This document shows positions 1 through 5,856 of a stretch of DNA of 7,178 nt, in pieces. The notes beneath the pieces are model-generated. The model was not told the origin of the DNA, searched no databases, and was given only the letters and a program-made list of their open reading frames with translations. The stretch comes from Nitrospirota bacterium (GTDB taxonomy: Bacteria; Nitrospirota; RBG-16-64-22; JACRHK01). Each line of letters starts with the position of its first letter. The first letter of the stretch is position 1. Both the position numbers and the translations under genes were made by a program. The stretch lies in assembly GCA_016217625.1 (NCBI GenBank), contig JACRHK010000141.1, positions 1-7,178 on the forward strand, written 5' to 3'.

Positions 1-56
1 AGGGAAGGAAAGAGGCTTCCCCCTAAGAACAGTCTCACGATAGGGGAAAGGGAAAC

Positions 57-87
57 AGGGCGGCCGCAGGGCCGCCCTCTCTTTTTT
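57..87 (+). terminator. Rho-independent terminator of an upstream unit
   Basis: A perfect 8-bp stem, AGGGCGGC (57-64) with GCCGCCCT (71-78), closes a 6-nt loop and is followed by a T-rich tail with six consecutive T at 82-87. This is the classical intrinsic terminator shape for plus-strand transcription. The gene it ends lies left of the window. It insulates the cassette that starts at 218 and implies that the cassette has its own promoter. Confidence 0.85.
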
Positions 88-161
88 CTGAAGCAGCGGT
101 GATGTTTTCTGCCTGCCACGCCCTGTCAAGCCCCCATATCCTGAAAGACGCCGACCGTGCC

Positions 162-186
162 ATTATAAACTTGACAAGTTTAGAAT
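162..186. promoter_or_regulatory. Palindromic operator-like site
   Basis: TAAACTT (166-172), GAC, AAGTTTA (176-182) is a perfect 7-bp inverted repeat with a 3-bp centre. Pairing continues through ATT (162-164) and AAT (184-186) after one mismatch, giving a 25-bp near-palindrome. A third copy of the half-site, TAAACTT, lies at 195-201, 29 bp from the first. The site sits between the upstream terminator and the first gene, in an AT-rich island of an otherwise GC-rich region, and it covers the -35 box. A dimeric transcription factor binding here would be expected to repress, or to control, the whole cassette. No regulator gene is visible in the window, and I cannot assign the motif to a regulator family. 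Confidence 0.65.
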
Positions 187-200
187 AGAAGCTGTAAACT
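171..200 (+). promoter_or_regulatory. Sigma-70-type promoter of the RiPP-like cassette
   Basis: A consensus -35 hexamer, TTGACA, is at 171-176. Two weak -10 candidates follow: TGTAAA at 193-198 (16-bp spacer) and TAAACT at 195-200 (18-bp spacer), each matching TATAAT at 4 of 6 positions. The -35 lies inside the palindrome and the -10 overlaps the third half-site, so occupancy of these sites would block polymerase. The predicted transcript would start around 205-210 and leave a very short leader before the first gene. The -35 is convincing and the -10 less so. Confidence 0.55.
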
Positions 201-217
201 TAACTAGCTGTTTTGCC

Positions 218-1102
218 TTGATTTTGGAGAACGCCTTACGGGCTGGGATTCTTAACCAGGAGTATCCGTTGAACTCGCAACGCACGGTTTGCATCGGCGG
301 CTTCCCCGTTCAGGTCGCTTCCGCCCATGCGGCCTTCTGGCCCGGCGCCGAAACACGGTATCACGGGTTCTTCGATGAGACCCAAGAACCGGTAGAGCGC
401 GTAGAGATCCGGGTCTTCTCCCCTCCGCACCGTCCGCCTCCTCCCGAAAAGGCAATCGCGCGCGTCACGCAACATAATGGCACCGTGCGCATCTCCTGGG
501 GGAATATGGCCGCGGAGTGGCATCGCGCCCAACGGAGCGGCTGGACCCGCCAACCGGAGACCGACTTCCTCCTCCCCAAAGGGCATGCCCCGGAATACGC
601 CTGCGATACCTACCTCCGGGTGATGCTGTCGTACCGCTTCCCGGAGTTGGGAGGGTTTCTCCTGCATGCCGCCGGTCTGGTCCGGAACGGCAAGGGGTAT
701 CTGTTCGCGGGGAAGTCGGGAGCCGGGAAAACCACCATCACGCGGCTGTCGGCGCCAAACGCCGTCGTCCTGAACGACGACTTCACATTGGTGCGCCTCT
801 CGCCCGATGGGGCCACGGTGCATGGAACTCCCTTCTATGGCGAATACGGCAAGGGTGGCGCCAATATCGGGGCGCCCCTGGCGGGGATCTATTTCCTCTC
901 CAAAGCGAATACGCACGAGGCCGTACCCCTCCCCCCTCAAGCCGCGATTGCGCGGCTGTTCGGATCCGTCCTCCACTTCCCTTCGGATCGGGCCACTGCC
1001 CAAGCCCTCCTGGACCTGGCAACGGCCATCTGCCGGCGCGTTCCTTGCTTCGAGCTACGTTTCTTGCCAGACGCCTCGTTTTGGAGTTGCATTAATGTCT
1101 GA
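218..1102 (+). CDS. HPr kinase-like (HprK-related) peptide or protein kinase
   Basis: A 294-residue cytosolic ATP-dependent kinase of the HPr kinase C-terminal/PEP carboxykinase-like fold. The Walker A loop GKSGAGKTT is at residues 165-173, preceded by GGFLLHAAGL with His150, where HprK relatives carry the conserved His before the P-loop. An acidic LNDDFTLVR segment (Asp187, Asp188) fits the metal-binding strand. Residues 1-140 are variable and not recognisable. The family includes kinases in paeninodin-type lasso clusters that phosphorylate the C-terminal Ser of the precursor, and others paired with PqqD proteins. The neighbours here favour a tailoring kinase over a carbon-catabolite regulator, and no HPr gene is nearby. 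The start is TTG at 218, the first start codon after the in-frame stop at 89, with no clear Shine-Dalgarno; TTG at 224 is an alternative. It overlaps the next gene by 8 bp. Confidence 0.82.
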   Translation: MILENALRAGILNQEYPLNSQRTVCIGGFPVQVASAHAAFWPGAETRYHGFFDETQEPVERVEIRVFSPPHRPPPPEKAIARVTQHNGTVRISWGNMAAEWHRAQRSGWTRQPETDFLLPKGHAPEYACDTYLRVMLSYRFPELGGFLLHAAGLVRNGKGYLFAGKSGAGKTTITRLSAPNAVVLNDDFTLVRLSPDGATVHGTPFYGEYGKGGANIGAPLAGIYFLSKANTHEAVPLPPQAAIARLFGSVLHFPSDRATAQALLDLATAICRRVPCFELRFLPDASFWSCINV

Positions 1103-1391
1103 TCGCTATCCCGCGCAGAACCCCCGGGTCGCCTACCGGGTCCTCGACGGGTCGGCGGTGCTCATCAACCCGGACGACTCCACGCTCTATACCCTGAACC
1201 CGGTCGCGACCCGCATTTGGGAGCTGGCTGATGGGCAGTTGCCGATCTCCGAGATCGCCCGGCGCCTGTACGGGGAGTTCCAGGTCGAACAGGAGATTGC
1301 CCTGCGGGACATGGAAGCGTTCCTCCAAGCTTTCCAAGAAAAAGGGTTGCTTTCCCTGATGGACCATCCCCCGGAGACGCTCCATGGGTAA
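1095..1391 (+). CDS. PqqD family peptide chaperone (RiPP recognition element)
   Basis: A 98-residue protein with the PqqD pattern: an N-terminal PRVAYRVLDGSAVLINPDD strand pair, then TLYTLNPVATRIWELADG (the LN..A..IWEL.DG signature, about residues 31-48), then two helices with ISEIARRL and a terminal F..KGLL. PqqD domains bind the leader of a precursor peptide and present it to a partner radical SAM enzyme, and the gene for such an enzyme follows here. The start ATG at 1095 has GGAG at 1083-1086, 8 nt upstream. The open frame extends further upstream, but that part lies inside the kinase gene and does not resemble the family. It overlaps the kinase by 8 bp and the radical SAM gene by 8 bp, which suggests translational coupling and fixed stoichiometry. 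Confidence 0.9.
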   Translation: MSDRYPAQNPRVAYRVLDGSAVLINPDDSTLYTLNPVATRIWELADGQLPISEIARRLYGEFQVEQEIALRDMEAFLQAFQEKGLLSLMDHPPETLHG

Positions 1392-2478
1392 GATGATTCA
1401 AGCCATCGCCGACAAGGCCCTGCTGCAGAAGATCCCCTGGGGCGTGCAGTTCGACCTGACGATGCGCTGCAACGAGCTCTGCGTCCACTGCTACCGGGTG
1501 GAGGAATCCCGCCCCGAGCTGACGACAGAGGAGGTCTACGCCGTGCTGGATCAGCTCGCCGCCGCCGGGACGCTGTACCTGACGTTCAGCGGAGGGGAGG
1601 TGCTCCTCCGCCGCGACTTCTTCGCGATCGTGGAGCGGGCCCGGCGTCTGCGTTTTGATGTGCGGGTGAAGACGAACGCCCTGCTGGTCACGGAGGAGAT
1701 CGCCCGCCGGATGGTTGAACTGGGGGTAAGCCAAGTGGACATCAGTGTGTACAGCCTCGACCCCGAGCGCCATGACGGGGTCACGCTAAACCCGGGTTCG
1801 CTCAGACGCACGCTCGAAGGGGCCACCCTGCTCCAAAACGCCGGGATGCGGGTCCGGTTGAATTGTCCCCTCATGCAGCAGACGGTAGAAGGGTATCAAG
1901 CCCTCCTGGAATGGGGAGAGGCTCGCGGCTTCAAGGTCTCGTTCGACCCGACGATCACGGCGAAGAGCAACGGAGACCCGGCGCCGCTCCAGTTGCGGAT
2001 CTCGAGGGACCAGCCCTGTCATGTCCTCCGCCACCCCTACTTCCACTCCGCGATCTTCCCCTCGGAGGCGCCCCCGACCCCTGCTGCGCCGGACCCGGCC
2101 GACGAGATCCCGTGCGGCGCCTCGCACAGTAGCTGCTACGTTTCCCCTTACGGGGATGTCTACCCCTGCGTCTCGATGCCGATCCCGTGCGGGAACATCC
2201 GCCAGCGCCCCTTCCTTGAGATCTGGCAGCGCTCGGAGGAGATGCTCCGCGTGCGGAGCATTTTCAGGAAAGACCTGCCCCACTGTAGAACCTGCGCAGT
2301 AGCCGATCACTGCTCCCGCTGCCCGGGAATGGCTTATGTGGAACACGGGTTACTAACCGGCCCCTCAGCCGCTGCGTGTCAACAGGCGTGCGTAAAGGCC
2401 CTCTTGTCCGATACCTTTGTCAAAATGGAGGTGCATGATGCAGCCACAGCAAGCCTCATCCGACAGTCCCCTGCGTAA
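1384..2478 (+). CDS. Radical SAM/SPASM peptide maturase
   Basis: A 364-residue radical SAM enzyme. The [4Fe-4S]-SAM motif CNELCVHC puts Cys29, Cys33 and Cys36 in the canonical CxxxCxxC spacing, and SGGE (69-72) is the usual SAM-contact motif. The C-terminal SPASM domain, which binds auxiliary clusters, is complete: Cys244, Cys262 (GDVYPC) and Cys269 (CGN), then CRTC (301-304), Cys310 and Cys313, with further Cys at 332 and 336. Family members next to a PqqD protein modify a ribosomal peptide, for example by thioether or carbon-carbon cross-links. The exact reaction cannot be read from the sequence. ATG at 1384 has GGAG at 1373-1376, 7 nt upstream. The 3' end overlaps the start of the small peptide gene by about 40 bp. 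The substrate is probably that peptide. Confidence 0.93.
   Translation: MGKMIQAIADKALLQKIPWGVQFDLTMRCNELCVHCYRVEESRPELTTEEVYAVLDQLAAAGTLYLTFSGGEVLLRRDFFAIVERARRLRFDVRVKTNALLVTEEIARRMVELGVSQVDISVYSLDPERHDGVTLNPGSLRRTLEGATLLQNAGMRVRLNCPLMQQTVEGYQALLEWGEARGFKVSFDPTITAKSNGDPAPLQLRISRDQPCHVLRHPYFHSAIFPSEAPPTPAAPDPADEIPCGASHSSCYVSPYGDVYPCVSMPIPCGNIRQRPFLEIWQRSEEMLRVRSIFRKDLPHCRTCAVADHCSRCPGMAYVEHGLLTGPSAAACQQACVKALLSDTFVKMEVHDAATASLIRQSPA
2427..2431 (+). promoter_or_regulatory. Strong Shine-Dalgarno for the precursor peptide
   Basis: GGAGG lies inside the 3' end of the maturase gene and 6 nt before ATG 2438. It is the only near-consensus ribosome binding site in the operon. The other downstream genes rely on overlaps or weak sites. 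High translation of the peptide relative to its modifying enzymes is what a precursor needs, and the site decides the start codon. Confidence 0.7.
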
Positions 2479-2620
2479 GACTTCGGACCCCGAGAAAAAG
2501 CCGTACGAGCCGCCGGCCTGGGAATCGGAAACCGTCTTCGAGACCCAGGCGCTCGCCTGCAGCCGGGCGACCGTGGCCGGCGGCGGGAAAGTCCGGTGTC
2601 TCTTTAACAGGACAACCTAA
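2438..2620 (+). CDS. Putative RiPP precursor peptide
   Basis: A 60-residue peptide immediately after the maturase. GGAGG (2427-2431), the best ribosome binding site in the cassette, lies 6 nt before ATG 2438. ATG 2435 is only 3 nt away and the frame-open TTG 2417 lacks a site, so 2438 is preferred. The N-terminal half is polar, followed by KKPYEPPAWE and ETQALACSR (residues 20-29 and 35-43), a layout typical of small precursors next to PqqD/radical SAM genes. The likely core holds Cys41, a GGG turn (48-50), Cys54 and a C-terminal Asn-Arg-Thr-Thr. Two Cys could be thioether donors for the SPASM enzyme, and the terminal Thr residues could be targets of the kinase. No Gly-Gly leader site is clear. 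The precursor role is inferred from size, position, strong translation signal and composition. Confidence 0.75.
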   Translation: MQPQQASSDSPLRKTSDPEKKPYEPPAWESETVFETQALACSRATVAGGGKVRCLFNRTT

Positions 2621-2630
2621 TCCTTCCGCG

Positions 2631-3107
2631 ATGGGCATCGAGGGACTCACGGCCGTCTACCGGGACCATCTGGGCAAGGGGAACAGCTTCCGCTTCCGCG
2701 CCCTGGGAGGGAGCATGTTTCCGCTCATCAGGAGCGGCGACTGCCTCCGCGTCGCGCCGGCTAAACGTTACCGTCCGGGCGACATCCTCCTCTACGAGCG
2801 CGAGGGGCAATGGTGCGCCCACCGGCTCATCCGGATCGATCCCCACTCCAGGATGCTCACTTTTCAAGGCGATGCGCAGACCGCCAACGATCCCCCCGTG
2901 CCGGCAGAGGCAGTGATGGGGCGCGTCCGCGTCGTGGAGCGCCACGGCGCGGTGATCCACTTGGACGGTTGGCGTGACCGACTCTGGCGGCTTCTCCTGC
3001 GGATCCCGTGGGTGCGCTCCCCGCTTCTCCCCTTGACTTGGCGGCTCCTGGCGCGGCTCAAGAGGGCCTGCATCAACCTGACCCGGCCCGGGTCGTGCCG
3101 CCCGTAG
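2631..3107 (+). CDS. S24/S26-type (signal peptidase-like) serine peptidase
   Basis: A 158-residue protein with the signal peptidase I/LexA-like fold signature: GGSMFPLIRSGD with the predicted nucleophile Ser28, then RPGDILLY (49-55), AHRLIRID with His64, and FQGDAQTANDPPV with Asp81. In bacterial type I enzymes the general base is Lys in a longer box. Here the position carries His, the Ser-His-Asp arrangement of the archaeal/ER-type branch. No N-terminal transmembrane anchor precedes the Ser, unlike true signal peptidases, so a soluble or peripherally bound enzyme is likely. The C-terminal 40 residues are rich in Trp, Leu and Arg and look amphipathic. Its place after the precursor suggests leader removal. 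ATG 2631 has no good ribosome binding site and lies 10 bp after the peptide stop, so reinitiation is plausible. Confidence 0.8.
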   Translation: MGIEGLTAVYRDHLGKGNSFRFRALGGSMFPLIRSGDCLRVAPAKRYRPGDILLYEREGQWCAHRLIRIDPHSRMLTFQGDAQTANDPPVPAEAVMGRVRVVERHGAVIHLDGWRDRLWRLLLRIPWVRSPLLPLTWRLLARLKRACINLTRPGSCRP

Positions 3108-4267
3108 CCGAACTCTTGCTGCGCCACCTGACCGAGGCGGCGGACGTGTCAGCGGCATTACGGGCCTCCGTCCCGCTGCCAAAGGGTTGGCCTGTGGGTA
3201 CGATGGACGAGAAGGAGCGGCTCTTGGCGCGGCTGGGCCCCTGCTGCTACCATCTCCTCTCCGGGGATCAGCCGGAGAGTGCAATCAGTCTCCGCCATGT
3301 CCTCCGCCGACTCTACCAGAGCACGCTCGCGCTGAACCTCCTGCTCCACCAAGAGATGAAACGTCTCCTCCTGGCATTTGCAGAACAAGCCATCCCGGCA
3401 ATCCCCCTCAAAGGGACGTTCCTGGCCCTCCGGCTCTACGGCGACCTCGGCGCCCGCCCCACGTGGGACCACGACGTGTTCCTCCGGAATGAAGATTTTC
3501 TCAAGGCATTGCGTCTCCTCGAAAAATTAGGATACCATGCGGTTTCCTACTCGCCAGATCCAACAGAGAAGGGTTTTCAGCGCATCGTCTCCTCATCCCG
3601 ACAAGCATATCTTGAGATCCACCTGGGCCTGGGCGACCTGCCGTTAGTTTTACGACCGGATCCGGCCGTGATCTGGGAACGCGCCAGTCCTGTCGTCACT
3701 GATGGGGTCCCCTGCTGGCAGATGGAGCCCACGGATGAACTCCTCTACCTCTGCCTTCTCCTGGCTAAACACCGCTTCGCCGATCTAGTCTCTGCGTTGG
3801 ACATCCACTATGCTGCCAGCCAGTGGAAAGAGGAGGTAAACTGGTCAGAACTAATCAGCCGGGCAGCCCGCTGCCGTCTTCAAACTCCCGTCGCCCTGGC
3901 GCTCTTGTACGCCCAACGGTGGTTCGACACCCCTGTGCCGGAGGAAGTGATGGCCACACTCAGACTGCCTCGTTGGAAACGGTGGTATTTCGAGCGGCTC
4001 GAATGGCGCGGCGCGCCGGTTCCCGACGCCACGGGGCTTCCCCGGGAGGGCCCTCTGTACACTTGGTTCCTCCTCATCCTCGACGAGACGTGGGGCAACC
4101 GGCTCGCATGGCTGAAGCATGTCCTGTTCCCCCCCCCGGAAACCCTCCAGGCCGTAGGATTCTCTCCCGGGGGGACAGGTTATGCCCGGCGGCTCCTTTC
4201 CCGGTTTGGCAGTCTGGCCGCCGGCCTGCCCCGCTTTTTCTACTCCCGCCTGCGCCCGACGCGATGA
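3095..4267 (+). CDS. Nucleotidyltransferase family protein (NTP_transf_5 type)
   Basis: A 390-residue protein of the family found beside PqqD and HprK-like genes in RiPP clusters. The diagnostic block is PAIPLKGTFLALRLY (Lys-Gly at about 106-107) followed by RPTWDHDVFL, where Arg121, Asp125 and Asp127 match the R...DxD metal-binding motif of the polymerase-beta nucleotidyltransferase superfamily. The rest is helical and poorly conserved. In lasso peptide clusters such proteins accompany a precursor kinase; their exact reaction is not well settled, and nucleotide transfer to the phosphorylated peptide is a hypothesis. The start is GTG 3095, overlapping the peptidase gene by 13 bp. An open frame back to 3008 is an overlap artefact, and ATG 3203 would remove N-terminal helices. 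The end overlaps the ABC gene by 4 bp (ATGA). A run of nine C at 4129-4137 lies in the coding region. Confidence 0.78.
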   Translation: MPPVAELLLRHLTEAADVSAALRASVPLPKGWPVGTMDEKERLLARLGPCCYHLLSGDQPESAISLRHVLRRLYQSTLALNLLLHQEMKRLLLAFAEQAIPAIPLKGTFLALRLYGDLGARPTWDHDVFLRNEDFLKALRLLEKLGYHAVSYSPDPTEKGFQRIVSSSRQAYLEIHLGLGDLPLVLRPDPAVIWERASPVVTDGVPCWQMEPTDELLYLCLLLAKHRFADLVSALDIHYAASQWKEEVNWSELISRAARCRLQTPVALALLYAQRWFDTPVPEEVMATLRLPRWKRWYFERLEWRGAPVPDATGLPREGPLYTWFLLILDETWGNRLAWLKHVLFPPPETLQAVGFSPGGTGYARRLLSRFGSLAAGLPRFFYSRLRPTR

Positions 4268-5043
4268 TCCGCCTGGAACGCCTCCGCAAGGTCTTCCCCA
4301 AAGAATCGCTTCTCTCCTCGCTGGGACATGCTGACACCGAGGGGCAGGAAGTCCTGCGCGAGATCACAATGGAAATTGGCCCCGGAGAGTGCGTGGCGCT
4401 CCTCGGACCGAACGGCTCGGGGAAGTCCACCCTCCTGCGCATCCTGGCCACGCTCCTTCGGCCCACGTCTGGCCAGGGGCAGATCGGGGGGTATCATCTC
4501 GTCCAGGAGGCTCCCGCCGTCCGCCGGCTCGTGGGGTGCGCCTTCGGGGGCGGGAGGAGCTTCTACCTCCGGTTGACCGGCCGGCAGAATCTCGCCTTTT
4601 TCGCCGCGCTCCACCGCCTGCAGGGAAGCGCCGCGCGGATGCGGATGGAGGCCCTCCTTGCAGAGTTGGGTCTAAGAGAGGAGGCCGACCGCCCCGCCCG
4701 CTTCTACTCCACGGGGATGCTCCAGCGGCTGGACCTCGCGAGGGCGCTCCTATGCGACCCCCCGGTCCTGCTCCTGGACGAGCCGACGCAGGGGCTCGAC
4801 CCCGCAGCCGCCGAGGCGTTCCTCGCGCTCCTGAAAGGCCCCCTGATTGCCGGCCGGGGGAAGACCGTCCTGTTGGCCACGCATCGCCTGGAGGAGGCCG
4901 AAGCCCTCTGCCGCCGGGTCGCTATCCTGTCTCAGGGAACTCTTCGGATGTTTGATGCGCCGGGCGCGCCGGGCGACCATCATCCGGAACACCCTCTCCG
5001 GCAGACCTACTTCAACCTCTTGCGTGAGCCCACGCGTGCTTAG
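4264..5043 (+). CDS. ABC transporter ATP-binding protein
   Basis: A 259-residue ATPase of an ABC-2 type exporter. Walker A GPNGSGKST is at residues 48-56, the signature motif is a degenerate YSTGM (148-152) in YSTGMLQRLDLARALL, Walker B VLLLDEP is at 168-174 followed by the D-loop GLD, and the switch His207 lies in LLATHRL. The Q-loop region reads VGCAFGGGRSFYLRLTGRQNL, so the usual Gln is absent. This FGG..S/Y..LTG.eNL version occurs in a recognised branch of ABC-2 exporters. The start ATG 4264 overlaps the preceding stop as ATGA; the longer open frame back to 3823 is antisense-like noise inside the nucleotidyltransferase gene. It would power export of the finished peptide, or protect the host, together with the permease. 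It carries no C39 peptidase domain. Confidence 0.92.
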   Translation: MIRLERLRKVFPKESLLSSLGHADTEGQEVLREITMEIGPGECVALLGPNGSGKSTLLRILATLLRPTSGQGQIGGYHLVQEAPAVRRLVGCAFGGGRSFYLRLTGRQNLAFFAALHRLQGSAARMRMEALLAELGLREEADRPARFYSTGMLQRLDLARALLCDPPVLLLDEPTQGLDPAAAEAFLALLKGPLIAGRGKTVLLATHRLEEAEALCRRVAILSQGTLRMFDAPGAPGDHHPEHPLRQTYFNLLREPTRA

Positions 5044-5833
5044 TCTGCTCGCCTTCTTCCGCCGGGATCTGCAGATCGCCCTGAGCTACCGGGCGGCGTT
5101 TGTCTTCCAGGTGACGGATGTGGTATTGACCGCAGGGGCGTTCTACTTCCTGGCCCGCATGGTGGGGCCGGATCCGACAGCCCTCGCCCCCTACGGGGGG
5201 AACTACTTTGCCTTCGTCCTCATCGGCATGGCCCTGACCACGTACTTCACGTTCTCCCTGGGCACGTTCACCCAGCAGATCCGGGAAGGGCAGCTTAACG
5301 GTACGCTGGAAGCCACGCTCCTGTCGCCGACCGGGCTCCCCACGGCCCTCCTGGCCATGTACCTCTACCCGTTTCTCTGGAACCTCCTCGAACTCCTCCT
5401 ATACTTCCTGGCGGGCACACTGTTGGGCCTCTCATGGAAAGACGCGAACCTCTGGGGGGTCTTCTTCATTTTCCTCGTCTCTCTTCCGGCCTTCGGGGGG
5501 ATCGGGATCCTCTCGGCCGCTTTCATCCTCCTCCTGAAGCGGGGCGACCCCATCACCTGGATCCTGGCCAGCCTCTCCTGGCTCCTGAGCGGCACGCTCT
5601 ACCCCGTGACGGTCCTGCCCGAGTGGCTCCGCCTTCTCGCCCAGTTGCTTCCCCTCACGCACGCCCTGGAAGGGGCGCGGAAAGCCCTCCTCCAGGGGGC
5701 GGGACTCTACGAACTCCTCCCGGAGCTTGGAACGCTCCTCGTGTTCTCCGCCATCCTCCTCCCGCTCAGTCTGCTCGCGTTTCGCTGGGCGGTGGAGCGG
5801 GCGCGGGTGGTGGGAACGCTGGGACACTACTGA
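5024..5833 (+). CDS. ABC-2 type transporter permease
   Basis: A 269-residue inner-membrane protein with six predicted membrane segments at about residues 24-45, 60-82, 107-136, 141-171, 177-195 and 235-254. It has the usual ABC-2 landmarks: a charged N-terminus (FFRRDL), the cytoplasmic loop REGQLNGTLEATLLSPT after segment 2, and SGTLYPVTVLPEWL...LLPLTHALEGARKALLQG before the last segment. It forms the channel of the exporter with the preceding ATPase. The start is GTG 5024, overlapping the ATPase gene by 20 bp. GTG 5036 would give an 8-bp overlap, like those of the first genes, and is equally possible. The open frame back to 4847 lies wholly in the ATPase gene. Only one permease is seen, so the transporter is probably a 2+2 homodimer. 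It is the last gene of the compact operon. Confidence 0.9.
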   Translation: MSPRVLSLLAFFRRDLQIALSYRAAFVFQVTDVVLTAGAFYFLARMVGPDPTALAPYGGNYFAFVLIGMALTTYFTFSLGTFTQQIREGQLNGTLEATLLSPTGLPTALLAMYLYPFLWNLLELLLYFLAGTLLGLSWKDANLWGVFFIFLVSLPAFGGIGILSAAFILLLKRGDPITWILASLSWLLSGTLYPVTVLPEWLRLLAQLLPLTHALEGARKALLQGAGLYELLPELGTLLVFSAILLPLSLLAFRWAVERARVVGTLGHY

Positions 5834-5856
5834 CGGGAAAGAGACGACAGAGGATG

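Noticed and set aside
2..21. GGGAAG/CTTCCC hairpin at the window edge
   Set aside because: Short, with no T tract, and too close to the edge to interpret; the strong terminator at 57-87 explains the region.
102..188. 28-codon frame from ATG 102 over the promoter
   Set aside because: It has no ribosome binding site and no recognisable sequence, and it ends inside the operator/promoter region, so it is most likely chance.
236..1003. 255-codon minus-strand frame opposite the kinase
   Set aside because: It is a GC-rich shadow of the kinase gene, has low-complexity Arg/Gly/Pro composition and matches no fold; the plus strand has clear motifs.
2604..3284. 226-codon minus-strand frame opposite the peptidase and nucleotidyltransferase
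   Set aside because: Arg/Pro/Ala-rich and spanning two well-supported plus-strand genes; no motif recognised.
3823..4263. Upstream extension of the ABC ATPase frame
   Set aside because: This part lies inside the nucleotidyltransferase in another frame, is Pro/Arg-rich, and the ABC domain begins exactly at ATG 4264.
218..4267. Complete lasso peptide cluster
   Set aside because: The kinase, PqqD-like and nucleotidyltransferase genes fit such clusters, but no asparagine synthetase-like cyclase or transglutaminase-like protease is present, and a SPASM enzyme takes their place.
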